Source of the DNA: Lysobacterales bacterium
GTDB taxonomy: Bacteria > Pseudomonadota > Gammaproteobacteria > Xanthomonadales > S139-57
Direction: 5' to 3'
Assembly (NCBI GenBank): GCA_015485125.1
Contig: WFUE01000040.1
Location: forward strand, 1-45,889
Length of the DNA: 45,889 nucleotides
The first letter of the stretch is position 1. Every line of letters starts with the position of its first letter. The position numbers and the translations under genes were made by a program. Shown in pieces: positions 1-7,580 of this stretch. Under the pieces are notes generated by a model. The model made no database searches and was not told where the DNA came from. It was given only the letters and a program-made list of their open reading frames with translations.

Positions 1-69
1 ACCGCGTGTAATCAACGAAAGCTCTGGCTGCAACACCAGGGATTTGAGCAAGCGTTTTCGTGAAGGTCA
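1..69. repeat. Direct repeat, copy 1 (truncated by window edge)
   Basis: These 69 bases recur identically at 262-330; the next base differs. The copy starts at base 1, so the repeat probably extends to the left. It includes the left arm of palindrome A. The stretch has no convincing coding potential. Confidence 0.9.
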
Positions 70-245
70 GGGGTTCATCTCTGACCGTTGGTCCGGTGGA
101 ACAACGCAGCGGAGATGAACGGCCGGCAGGGAAGCCGGACCGGGCTTTGCACCAGGGATGGAAAACCCGGTTGTCGGACAGCTCACTACCGGTGAGAGAG
201 ACGGCAGTCACTTAGCGATTCACGAAACAAGCTGCTCAGCCCTGA
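45..245. repeat. Large imperfect palindrome A with expanded centre
   Basis: The left arm has TTCGTGAA at 57-64 and the right arm TTCACGAA at 219-226, centred near 141. The arms match those of palindrome B. The centre is longer and contains its own hairpin, GTTCATCTC near 73-81 against GAGATGAAC near 112-120. I read it as a repeat unit with a different core. Confidence 0.65.
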
Positions 246-261
246 AGGCGGGGTATAAGAA

Positions 262-330
262 ACCGCGTGTAATCAACGAAAGCTCTGGCTGCAACACCAG
301 GGATTTGAGCAAGCGTTTTCGTGAAGGTCA
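262..330. repeat. Direct repeat, copy 2
   Basis: This is an exact copy of bases 1-69, at an offset of 261. It leads into palindrome B and includes its left arm. A second direct repeat, the 21-base stretch 188-208, recurs at 375-395 (offset 187). The different offsets show that the copies differ by an internal insertion or deletion of about 74 bases. Confidence 0.9.
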
Positions 331-432
331 AGGCACTGCCGTTGAGCGAACCGGGAGCATACATTTAGTATGTGACCGGTGAGAGAGACGGCAGTAACGC
401 AGAGATTCACGAAACAAGCTGCTCAACTCTGA
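300..432. repeat. Large imperfect palindrome B
   Basis: The unit is symmetric about position 365. GCATAC at 357-362 pairs with GTATGT at 368-373, ACTGCCGT pairs with ACGGCAGT (388-395), TTCGTGAA at 318-325 pairs with TTCACGAA at 406-413, and TTGAGC near 305 pairs with GCTCAA near 421. It could form a cruciform or a long RNA hairpin. Confidence 0.75.
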
Positions 433-552
433 AGGTGGCGTTTTTTCGCAAGCCAAGGCGGAGTTGCTGAGTGAGGAGGGAGCATACAACCAGTATGTGA
501 CCGACGAATGAAGCAGCTCCAACGCCGGATTGCGGAAAACAAGCCCCTTCAG
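429..552. repeat. Large imperfect palindrome C, next to the tRNA
   Basis: The unit is symmetric about position 490. CTGAAGG at 429-435 pairs with CCTTCAG at 546-552. The inner arms pair with mismatches, and GCATAC at 482-487 pairs with GTATGT at 493-498. The core (GGGAGCATAC, then GTATGTGACCG) is shared with palindrome B. It ends four bases from the 3' end of tRNA-Arg, so it could act as that gene's terminator or processing site. Confidence 0.75.
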
Positions 553-555
553 AAA

Positions 556-632
556 TGGCCCGCCCGAGAGGATTCGAACCTCTGACCTCAGCCTCCGGAG
601 GGCTGCGCTCTATCCAGCTGAGCTACGGGCGG
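556..632 (-). tRNA. tRNA-Arg (anticodon CCG)
   Basis: Read on the minus strand, this is a complete 77-base cloverleaf. The acceptor stem CCGCCCG pairs perfectly with CGGGCGG, the anticodon loop is CTCCGGA, the T-loop contains TTCGAAT, the discriminator base is G, and CCA is encoded at 558-556. It reads CGG arginine codons. A good promoter lies just upstream (649-677). tRNA 3' ends are common integration sites, but I see no integrase here. Confidence 0.95.
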
Positions 633-648
633 GTCGTGAAGGATGTGC

Positions 649-677
649 ATTGTACCCGCCAGCCTCGGCAGCGTCCA
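649..677 (-). promoter_or_regulatory. Sigma-70-type promoter of tRNA-Arg
   Basis: On the minus strand, a -35 box TGGACG (677-672) and a -10 box TACAAT (654-649) are separated by exactly 17 bases. The -10 box lies 16 bases before the first base of the tRNA, which suits a short tRNA leader. Confidence 0.6.
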
Positions 678-701
678 CAGCTTTGGCGCATCTCTGGAAG
701 C

Positions 702-1151
702 TCAGCTGAAGAAGCGTCCGAGCGTGCGGCTGAGCCAGCCTCCGCTTTGCCGTTTCATGTACTTGCTGACAAAGGGCCTGTAGTCCTGGTCGTCGTTGCG
801 AATATGATTGGTCAGCCAGATACGCAAATCGGAAAGCAGCCGGGCCGCCACATCATCACCCTGCTGGTGTTGACGGTACAGCGAGTGAATGCGCTTGATA
901 AAGCTTTTGTGTACTTGCTGATGGGCTGCGGAAATGGGGTAACCGGCCTGTTGCATCAAGTCTTCCTCGAAGGCGAAATGGGTCTCGGTATAATCCAGCA
1001 AACCGCACAGCACTTCCTCGATCTTTTCCCGCTGCCCGGCCACATGCGCCCGGTGCAGTTGATTCATGTAGTCCACGATCCGTTGATGCTGGCGGTCAAT
1101 CACATCCACGCCGATATTCAGCGAATCATCCCATTCCCAATACAATGTCAT
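702..1151 (-). CDS. Bacteriohemerythrin
   Basis: This 149-residue protein matches single-domain bacterial hemerythrins, which bind O2 at a non-haem di-iron centre. The iron ligands can be placed: H22, H58 and E62 (HxxxE), H77 and H81 (HxxxH), H116 and D121 (HxxxxD). The N-terminus, with WEWDDSLNIGVDVID, is typical of the family. I chose the ATG at 1151 because homology begins there; upstream codons in the same frame run antisense to ftsE. A basic tail of about 20 residues (KYMKRQSGGWLSRTLGRFFS) follows the fold. A perfect FNR-type box upstream suggests oxygen-regulated expression. The likely role is O2 binding, delivery or sensing; the partner is unknown. Confidence 0.93.
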   Translation of the reverse strand: MTLYWEWDDSLNIGVDVIDRQHQRIVDYMNQLHRAHVAGQREKIEEVLCGLLDYTETHFAFEEDLMQQAGYPISAAHQQVHKSFIKRIHSLYRQHQQGDDVAARLLSDLRIWLTNHIRNDDQDYRPFVSKYMKRQSGGWLSRTLGRFFS

Positions 1152-1203
1152 GAAGGTACTCCCTTGTCGTCCTGAAAATCTTGTATACAGAAACCGTCGC
1201 GCC

Positions 1204-1244
1204 AGTCTAAGAGCAGTTTGCATAAAAACATTGATTTCGATCAA
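1204..1244 (-). promoter_or_regulatory. FNR/ANR box and -10 element upstream of bacteriohemerythrin
   Basis: TTGATTTCGATCAA at 1231-1244 is a perfect match to the FNR/ANR consensus TTGAT-N4-ATCAA. Reading toward hemerythrin (minus strand), a -10-like TAGACT lies at 1209-1204. The box is centred about 31 bases from it, near -41, the classic activating position. The site also lies 67 bases upstream of ftsE, but no -10 element is similarly well placed for that direction. Confidence 0.7.
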
Positions 1245-1310
1245 AAAATGCGCGCAAAACGGGTCTGACGGGGACTGTGGCATACTGTCGCCGGTGTACG
1301 GGGAGCGGCC

Positions 1311-1970
1311 ATGATCCGTCTGGAACAAGTCAGCAAGCGTTATCAGGGCAGTGCCTTTGTCCTGGCCAATATCAGTGTGGAGATCGCTGCCGGTGAGATG
1401 GTCTTTCTCACCGGGCATTCGGGCGCGGGCAAATCCACCCTGCTCAAGCTGATCGGCCTGCTGGAACGACCCAATGGCGGGCGCATCTCCATCGGCGGGC
1501 TGGATATCCGCGAGGTCAAGCCGCGCGGCATCCCCTGGTTGCGTCAGCGCATGGGCTTTGTCTTTCAGGATTTTCAACTGCTCGATGACCGCAATGTATT
1601 CGAGAATGTGGCCCTGCCGTTGCGCATTCTCGGCCTGGACGAGCGGGATGTCCGCCGGCGGGTCTCGGCGGCGCTGGACGCGGTGGGCCTGGTGGACAAG
1701 GGCAGGGTGCTGCCCCGCACGCTTTCCGGCGGGGAACAGCAGCGGGTGGGCATTGCCCGCGCGGTGGTGCACCGGCCGGCCATTCTGCTGGCCGACGAGC
1801 CAACTGGCAATCTGGATCCGGCCCTTTCGCGGGAAATCTTTGAACTGTTCCGTCACTTCAACGACCTGGGCACGACCTTGTTAATTGCTTCACACGACCT
1901 GGCGCTGCTCAGGGAAATGAACCAGCGCACATTGGTACTGGAACAGGGGCGCTTGCTGCATGACCCGTGA
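1311..1970 (+). CDS. ftsE: Cell division ATP-binding protein FtsE
   Basis: FtsE is the cytoplasmic ATPase of the FtsEX complex, which sits at the septal ring and activates peptidoglycan hydrolases through FtsX. The 219 residues have the expected length. The Walker A motif GHSGAGKST is at 35-43, the Q-loop near Q86, the ABC signature LSGGEQQ at 138-144, and the Walker B with catalytic glutamate (LLADE) ends at E163. The gene overlaps ftsX by 11 bases. The usual upstream partner ftsY is missing; a divergent hemerythrin gene occupies that place. Confidence 0.97.
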   Translation: MIRLEQVSKRYQGSAFVLANISVEIAAGEMVFLTGHSGAGKSTLLKLIGLLERPNGGRISIGGLDIREVKPRGIPWLRQRMGFVFQDFQLLDDRNVFENVALPLRILGLDERDVRRRVSAALDAVGLVDKGRVLPRTLSGGEQQRVGIARAVVHRPAILLADEPTGNLDPALSREIFELFRHFNDLGTTLLIASHDLALLREMNQRTLVLEQGRLLHDP

Positions 1971-2895
1971 AAACCGGCGGAAACCGCGTTCCCAACTGCT
2001 GATTTGGCGTCGGCACTGGCGGCAGGCCTGGGCACAGGCGTGGCAATTACTGTGGGAGAAGCCCCTGGAGAGCGTGCTGACACTGCTGGTCATGGCCCTG
2101 GCTGCCTTGCCAGCTGCTGTTTTGTGGCTGGCCAGTGAGCAGTTACAGGGGGTGGAATTGCAGTCACAGGGAGACTGGGTCGTATTCACGCGCACGGAAA
2201 CAAGCGATACGGAAGCCCGTGCGCTGGCCGAAGCCCTGCGCAAGGAAGATGGTGTGCAGACGGTGACTGTGCTGTCGCCGGAAACCGTGTTGCAACAGTA
2301 CCTGCAGGACACGGCAGTGGAAGCTGGGCTGCAGCAGATGGCCGCGGGTATCTTCCCCTGGGTTCTGGAGGTTCGTGCCACACCAGGTTTGAGCGTGGAG
2401 AAAAGCACGCGGATGGCGGTGGACTGGCAACAACATTGGCCGCAGATCATTGACCAGGTTGATCATGACCCGGTCTGGCAGGCGCTGCGGATGCATCTGG
2501 CTCGTTTTTTGACCCGCAGTCTGCTCTGGGTGTCCCTGTTTTCCGTGGTCATTTTGTTTTTCGTGGTCAGCAATACCGTACATTTACGCCTGCGTCGGCA
2601 CCAGGCCGCCATCGAGGTGATGCAGGTACTGGGGGCCAGCAACGCCTATCTGCGCAGGCCCTATCTGTTGGCCAGCATGCTGGGCGGCTTGCTGGCTGGC
2701 TTGTTGACCGTATTGCTGCTGGCTCTGATTCTTCTCAGCCTGTCCCGGCCCTGGCATGACTTGCAACAGGGTCTGGGTCTGCCCCCATTCGAGTTGCGTC
2801 TGGCCGGGCGGGGCCTGTGGCTGTGGCCCTTGCTGCTGGCCGGCTTGAGCCTGTTGAGTGCGCGCATCTCGCTGCAAAAACTGCGCAGTTCGTGA
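1960..2895 (+). CDS. ftsX: Cell division protein FtsX
   Basis: FtsX is the membrane subunit of FtsEX. The 311-residue protein has a basic cytoplasmic N-terminus, a first membrane segment near residues 35-55, a periplasmic domain of about 115 residues, and three further membrane segments between about 185 and 305, the FtsX permease topology. The start lies inside the end of ftsE, so the two are translationally coupled. In many gammaproteobacteria rpoH follows; here a receiver-domain gene does. Confidence 0.95.
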   Translation: MTRENRRKPRSQLLIWRRHWRQAWAQAWQLLWEKPLESVLTLLVMALAALPAAVLWLASEQLQGVELQSQGDWVVFTRTETSDTEARALAEALRKEDGVQTVTVLSPETVLQQYLQDTAVEAGLQQMAAGIFPWVLEVRATPGLSVEKSTRMAVDWQQHWPQIIDQVDHDPVWQALRMHLARFLTRSLLWVSLFSVVILFFVVSNTVHLRLRRHQAAIEVMQVLGASNAYLRRPYLLASMLGGLLAGLLTVLLLALILLSLSRPWHDLQQGLGLPPFELRLAGRGLWLWPLLLAGLSLLSARISLQKLRSS

Positions 2896-2964
2896 ACCGG
2901 CTTCACATACTTTCACCGGGGTAAATCTGCTACCATGAACGTCTCACGGAAATGATCTGACCCC

Positions 2965-3801
2965 ATGCAGCTACATCTGGAAAATCACATGGCCGCGGAG
3001 GCCAGCATTCTGGTGGTGGATGGTTCCCGCACCGCCCGCATGATGCTGAAAAAGATCCTGCACAAGGAGCTGCCCTCGGCGGAGATAACCCTGTGTGCTT
3101 CCGCGGACGAGGCTCGGCAGCAACTGGCCCTGAGCCAGTTCGATCTGGTCTGTCAGGCGCTGGTTCTGCCGGATGCCGACGGACTGGAACTGGCCCATGA
3201 AATCCGCAACCATCCCAATCAGCGCTATATTCCCGTGATCGTGGTTTCCGGGGATGTGGACGAACGGGTCTCCCGCCGCGCCTTGGGCCACGAGGTCACC
3301 GATTATTTCGACAAAAGCCTGGGTTTTTCCGCCCTGGCCAGCTTCATCCACGGTTATGTCCGCCCGGAGGACGAAGTCCCCGGACGGGTTCTCTATGTGG
3401 AAGACAGCCGGGTGGTGGCGGTCACCACCAAGCGCATGCTGCAGGGCAATGGTTTCGAGATCGAACACACCATCACCGCCGAGGAAGCGCTGGAGAAAAT
3501 CATGGAATCCATGGGTGACGGCAGCTTGCCCGCCTATGATCTGGTGCTCACGGATGTCTATCTCAAAGGCAGCATGACCGGCAAGGACCTGATGGAAAAA
3601 ATCCGCATCAACCTGGAGCTGGATCGCAACCAGTTACCCATGATCGTCATGACCGGCGACGATGATGCCGAAAAACAGCGCGAGCTGCTACAGGCCGGTG
3701 CCAATGACCTGGTGGTCAAACCGGTGGAAGAACGCGTGCTGGTGAGCAAGCTGCGTTTCCAGTTGAACCTGCATCAACGGGACAAGGCACATCTGTCCTG
3801 A
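2965..3801 (+). CDS. Tandem receiver-domain protein with a degenerate first receiver
   Basis: This 278-residue protein consists of two CheY-like receivers and no output domain. Receiver 1 (about 13-130) has VVDGS in place of the acidic pair motif, and alanine (A65) where the phosphoacceptor aspartate should be, although K117 is present. Receiver 2 (about 140-275) looks functional, with E146-D147, phosphoacceptor D197 and K252. The first domain probably serves for dimerisation or partner binding. An alternative start is the ATG at 2989 (M9), which has a better upstream purine stretch. It is 69 bases downstream of ftsX and probably transcribed independently. No cognate kinase is adjacent. Confidence 0.88.
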   Translation: MQLHLENHMAAEASILVVDGSRTARMMLKKILHKELPSAEITLCASADEARQQLALSQFDLVCQALVLPDADGLELAHEIRNHPNQRYIPVIVVSGDVDERVSRRALGHEVTDYFDKSLGFSALASFIHGYVRPEDEVPGRVLYVEDSRVVAVTTKRMLQGNGFEIEHTITAEEALEKIMESMGDGSLPAYDLVLTDVYLKGSMTGKDLMEKIRINLELDRNQLPMIVMTGDDDAEKQRELLQAGANDLVVKPVEERVLVSKLRFQLNLHQRDKAHLS

Positions 3802-3856
3802 GCGATTCCAGCCCGCTCAACGGTGAACAGGCTGGCAGAACTGACCGGGTCTAACT

Positions 3857-4300
3857 TCAGCGATTGCGGTGGTCCGGGTAGAATTTCTGCCGGAATTCCA
3901 CATTGAAATCCTGCATCGCGCCTTCGGGGCGCACCTTCAGCTGGATGCGCACATTTTCTTCCGGTGCGACGGTCCATTCAGCCAGGTAGTAGATGGCGCC
4001 GGTTTCTTCCACCTTTTTAAACTGGAGTTTCGTGGTCTGGCCCACCAGGTTGGTGGCGGTACCGCTGATAGTGGCAAGTACGGGCTTGCGCTGGCCGGCA
4101 CTTTCCAGCACGGAAAGGTTCAACACGGCGTTACGACCACTGCGCGTCAGGCCGTAGTTGCGGGCCATTTCCGGGCTCAGGGTATCGCCGGTGAAGGCCG
4201 ACCAGTGCAATTCCCACGGGCCCATGGGGATGGTATGGGTATTCTCAGCCAGTACCGGGCCGGTCAACAGCAGGGCGAGCAGAATGAGTAGACGATTCAT
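3857..4300 (-). CDS. DUF4426 periplasmic protein
   Basis: This 147-residue protein begins with a signal peptide (about 1-18, cleavage after VLA) and continues with a beta-rich domain matching DUF4426, a family without known function. It is the last gene of the yggS-proC-yggT-DUF4426 group, an arrangement also seen in Pseudomonas. The gap from yggT is about 100 bases, so it may have its own promoter. It converges with the receiver gene across 55 bases. Confidence 0.82.
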   Translation of the reverse strand: MNRLLILLALLLTGPVLAENTHTIPMGPWELHWSAFTGDTLSPEMARNYGLTRSGRNAVLNLSVLESAGQRKPVLATISGTATNLVGQTTKLQFKKVEETGAIYYLAEWTVAPEENVRIQLKVRPEGAMQDFNVEFRQKFYPDHRNR

Positions 4301-4401
4301 GGCAGTTCTCCTTTAAGGTGGACATGGCAAGGCGGCGTCGTTCGCGGATAGGGGTGAACCGGCGTCGTCTCTCTATTCAGACCCTGGCGAGGCAAAAATG
4401 C

Positions 4402-4941
4402 TCACAACCCCAACAGAATCATCAGCAACTGCATGCCGATCAGCACCACCAGCGGGGAGAGATCCAGCCCGCCGATGGGCGGAATGACCCGCCGGGCTGG
4501 TGCCAGCAGGGGTTCGGTGATCTGCCCCAGCACCCGTGCCAGCGGGTTTTGTCCGTATGGGTCCACAAAGGAGAGTACGGCGCGGATGATGATGGCGTAG
4601 AACAGGGTGTTGAAGGCCAGCCGCAGGGTTTCCACCAGTGCCTGAACCAGCAGAGGAACCAGGCTGAAGGCCTGTCCGACCACGGCCAGCATCAGCGCCA
4701 GTTTGATGCCTTGCAACAGCAGCAGGAGCAGCAGCCCGCCCCAGTCCATGCGGCCCCGGTTGGGAATGATGCCACGCAGCGGTTTGAGTACCGGGTCGGT
4801 CAGGCGCACAATGGCCTGGGAGATGGGGTTGAAATAATCGGCCCGCACCGCCTGCAGCAGCATGCGCACCAGCAGCACGGTGAGATAGAGGTTGAACAGG
4901 GTTTGTATCAGGAACAGGCCTGCGTGGGTTCCGGTGCTCAT
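4402..4941 (-). CDS. yggT: YggT family integral membrane protein
   Basis: The 179-residue protein has two copies of the YggT unit, each with two hydrophobic segments (about 7-30 and 65-85, then 97-118 and 155-178) and a conserved RxIxP motif in the first (about 55) and second (RRVIPPIGG, about 150). Its function is not firmly known; roles in osmotic stress and membrane processes have been suggested for the family. The start codon shares one base with the proC stop (TGATG), so it is translationally coupled to proC. Confidence 0.93.
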   Translation of the reverse strand: MSTGTHAGLFLIQTLFNLYLTVLLVRMLLQAVRADYFNPISQAIVRLTDPVLKPLRGIIPNRGRMDWGGLLLLLLLQGIKLALMLAVVGQAFSLVPLLVQALVETLRLAFNTLFYAIIIRAVLSFVDPYGQNPLARVLGQITEPLLAPARRVIPPIGGLDLSPLVVLIGMQLLMILLGL

Positions 4942-5765
4942 CAGGGGTTCTCCAGTTGCTGTTGCAGTTCACGGCTGCGTTGGGTGGCGGCGGCAATGGC
5001 CCGGGTCACCAGTTGCGGCAGGCCATGGGCATCCATCTGTCGCAGGGCCGCTTCGGTGGTGCCGCCGGGGGAGGTCACCTTGCGGCGCAGCTCCGCCGGG
5101 CTGTCCTCGCTGTCCTGGGCCAGTACCGCCGCGCCCAGTGCGGTTTGTAGTACCAGATCCCGCGCCAGTTCACGGGGCAGGCCCTGTTCGACGGCGGCTT
5201 GTTCCAGACACTCCATCAGGCGGAAAAAATAGGCCGGGCCGGAGCCGGACAGGGCGGTGACCGCGTGCATCTGTTCCTCATCCTCCACCCAGCGCACCAG
5301 GCCGGTGGCCGCCAGCAGCGTTTCCGCCAGTGTACGCTGGCTTTCCGTGGTGGTTTCACTGGCATAGAGCACGCTGGCGCCTTGCCCCACCAGGGCCGGG
5401 GTATTGGGCATGCAGCGCACCACCGGCAGTTGTGGATGCAGCCTTTGGCGGAAATAGTCGCTGGGCACGCCGGCGGCAATGGAGATCAGCAGGGGCTGCC
5501 GGGTTTGAAAGGCCGGTTGCAGGCTTTCGCTGACGGCGGCCATGACCTGTGGCTTGACGGCGATGATCACGGCGTCGGCCCCTTCACAGGCACGGGCGTT
5601 GTCCTCGGCCAGGGCCACTTTCAGGTGCCGGTCCAGCCATTGCCGGCGGGATGCATCGGGTTCGGAGACGGTGATTCGATCCGCCGGCCAGCCTTGCTGC
5701 AGCAGGCCGCCGATGATGCTGGCGGCCATGTTGCCGCCACCGATGAAGGTGAGTTGTTCGTTCAT
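4941..5765 (-). CDS. proC: Pyrroline-5-carboxylate reductase
   Basis: ProC reduces pyrroline-5-carboxylate to proline with NAD(P)H, the last step of proline synthesis, in the cytoplasm. The 274 residues have the family's usual length. The N-terminal Rossmann motif FIGGGNMA is at about 7-14, and the C-terminal dimerisation and active-site region contains ALSGSGPAYFF and TSPGGTTEAAL. It lies between yggS and yggT in the conserved order, 14 bases downstream of yggS. Confidence 0.97.
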   Translation of the reverse strand: MNEQLTFIGGGNMAASIIGGLLQQGWPADRITVSEPDASRRQWLDRHLKVALAEDNARACEGADAVIIAVKPQVMAAVSESLQPAFQTRQPLLISIAAGVPSDYFRQRLHPQLPVVRCMPNTPALVGQGASVLYASETTTESQRTLAETLLAATGLVRWVEDEEQMHAVTALSGSGPAYFFRLMECLEQAAVEQGLPRELARDLVLQTALGAAVLAQDSEDSPAELRRKVTSPGGTTEAALRQMDAHGLPQLVTRAIAAATQRSRELQQQLENP

Positions 5766-5779
5766 GGTGATTCCTGTGG

Positions 5780-6481
5780 TCAGGGGCGCGGGCCGAACAG
5801 GGCCGTGCCGATGCGAACCATTGTACTGCCTTCGGCGATGGCTGCTTCCAGATCGTGGCTCATGCCCATGGACAGCGTGTCCAGCGCGTGTCCTCGTTGT
5901 TGCAGGGTCTCGAAGGCGCGCCGGGCCTGGGCAAACCAGTACCGCTGACGATCCGGCTCGGTCTCACGTGGTGGAATGCACATCAAACCGCGCAGTTTCA
6001 GCCGTGAGCTTGCAGCCACCGCTTCGGCCAGCGCCGGCAGCGCATCGGCCGCTGCACCGGATTTGGTGGCTTCATCGCCCAGTTTCAACTGTAGACAGAT
6101 ATGCAGCGGGGGCAAGCCGGCGGGTCTTTGTTCGTTCAGGCGGGCGATCAGCTTGGGCCGGTCCACGCTCTGTACCCAGTGCGCATGTTCGGCAATCAGG
6201 CGGGTCTTGTTGGATTGCAGCGGGCCGATGTAGTGCCATTCCAGTGGCAGCTCGGCCAGGTGCCGGATCTTCTCCACCATTTCGCTGGCATAGTTTTCGC
6301 CGAAGGCCAGTTGCCCCAGCGCGTGCAGTGAACGAATGGCTGGGGCCGGGTGGCGCTTGGATACGGCCAGCAGTTGCACGCTGTCGGGCCCGCGCCCGAC
6401 CTGCTCGCAGGCTGCCTGAATACGCGTCTGCACGGCGGCCAGCCGCTGGGCGTTTGAGGGAGAATGGTTGCTTGTTTGCAT
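5780..6481 (-). CDS. yggS: YggS family PLP-homeostasis protein
   Basis: YggS binds pyridoxal 5'-phosphate on a lysine of a TIM-barrel fold and controls PLP and amino-acid homeostasis. The 233 residues carry the PLP lysine in LAVSKRHP, the FGENYA motif and HYIGPLQSNK. The C-terminal SMGMSHDLEAAI and VRIGTALFG motifs bind the phosphate. The start at 6481 gives the family length; a longer frame extends into pilT and has no homology. It diverges from pilT, as in Pseudomonas. Confidence 0.95.
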   Translation of the reverse strand: MQTSNHSPSNAQRLAAVQTRIQAACEQVGRGPDSVQLLAVSKRHPAPAIRSLHALGQLAFGENYASEMVEKIRHLAELPLEWHYIGPLQSNKTRLIAEHAHWVQSVDRPKLIARLNEQRPAGLPPLHICLQLKLGDEATKSGAAADALPALAEAVAASSRLKLRGLMCIPPRETEPDRQRYWFAQARRAFETLQQRGHALDTLSMGMSHDLEAAIAEGSTMVRIGTALFGPRP

Positions 6482-6530
6482 GGTTCCCGCTACTGTTTGC
6501 CTGTGGTGAATGGATGTTTGGAGGCTTGAA

Positions 6531-7568
6531 GTGGATATTGCCGAACTGTTGGCCTTTTCGGTGAAGAATAATGCATCGGACCTGCACTTGTCTGCCGGTC
6601 TGCCGCCGATGATTCGGGTGGACGGCGATGTGCGGCGCATCAATCTGCCGGCACTGGACCAGAAAACCCTGCACGCGCTGATCTACGACATCATGTCGGA
6701 CAAGCAGCGCAAGGATTACGAAGAGTTTCTCGAGGTGGATTTCTCCTTCGAGATTCCCGGCCTGGCCCGCTTCCGGGTCAACGCCTTCAACCAGAATCGG
6801 GGATCGGGCGCGGTGTTCCGGACCATTCCCACCAATATCCTCACGCTGGAGGATCTGAATGCGCCGGCGGTATTCAAGGAAATCATCAATGTGCCCCGGG
6901 GGCTGATTCTGGTGACCGGGCCCACCGGTTCGGGTAAGTCCACCACCCTGGCGGCGATGATCGACCACATCAACAAGACCGAGCAGGGGCATATTCTTAC
7001 CATCGAGGACCCCATCGAATTTGTGCACACTTCCAACAAGTGTCTGATCAACCAGCGGGAAGTGCACCGGGATACCCACGGCTTCAACGAAGCGTTGCGC
7101 TCGGCCCTGCGGGAAGACCCGGACATCATCCTGGTGGGCGAGCTACGGGATATCGAGACCATACGCCTGGCCCTGACGGCGGCGGAAACCGGCCACCTGG
7201 TCTTCGCCACCCTGCACACCAGCTCCGCGCCCAAGACCATCGACCGGATCATCGATGTATTCCCGGCCGGGGAAAAGCCCATGGTGCGCTCCATGCTGTC
7301 CGAATCCCTGCGGGCGGTGATTTCCCAGACCTTGCTGAAGAAGGTGGGTGGCGGGCGGATTGCCGCGCACGAGATCATGGTGGGCATACCCGCCATTCGC
7401 AACCTGATCCGCGAGGACAAGGTGGCGCAGATGTATTCCGCCATCCAGACCGGGCAGAACTATGGCATGCAGACACTGGACCAGAACCTGCAGGATCTGG
7501 TTCGCACCGGCAAGATCACCAAGCAGGCCGCCTATTCGCGCGCGCAGAACAAGGCCCTGTTCCAGTAA
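6531..7568 (+). CDS. pilT: Type IV pilus retraction ATPase PilT
   Basis: PilT is the hexameric cytoplasmic motor that disassembles type IV pili and powers twitching. The 345 residues match the usual length. Walker A GPTGSGKST is at 130-138, followed by the Asp box (TIEDPIEF), Walker B (LVGELRD) and His box (ATLHTSSA), and the C-terminal AIRNLIRE motif needed for retraction. I take the GTG at 6531 as start: GGAGG at 6520-6524 is six bases upstream, and homology begins with DIAELLAFSV. An in-frame ATG at 6510 would add seven non-conserved residues. Confidence 0.97.
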   Translation: MDIAELLAFSVKNNASDLHLSAGLPPMIRVDGDVRRINLPALDQKTLHALIYDIMSDKQRKDYEEFLEVDFSFEIPGLARFRVNAFNQNRGSGAVFRTIPTNILTLEDLNAPAVFKEIINVPRGLILVTGPTGSGKSTTLAAMIDHINKTEQGHILTIEDPIEFVHTSNKCLINQREVHRDTHGFNEALRSALREDPDIILVGELRDIETIRLALTAAETGHLVFATLHTSSAPKTIDRIIDVFPAGEKPMVRSMLSESLRAVISQTLLKKVGGGRIAAHEIMVGIPAIRNLIREDKVAQMYSAIQTGQNYGMQTLDQNLQDLVRTGKITKQAAYSRAQNKALFQ

Positions 7569-7580
7569 GGAGACGCCGTC

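Noticed and set aside
158..522. Two short open frames (74 codons on plus, 64 on minus) in the repeat block
   Set aside because: They run through palindromic repeat arms, have no ribosome site and no protein-like composition.
1..552. CRISPR array
   Set aside because: The repeats are long, palindromic and few, with no regular short repeats or uniform spacers, and no cas genes are in view.
556..632. Integrated element at tRNA-Arg
   Set aside because: The flanking DNA has repeats, but no integrase, no duplicated tRNA 3' end and no foreign gene content are visible within the window.
1152..1856. N-terminal extension of hemerythrin to a 384-residue protein
   Set aside because: The extra residues are the antisense reading of ftsE. 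Hemerythrin homology and length begin at 1151.
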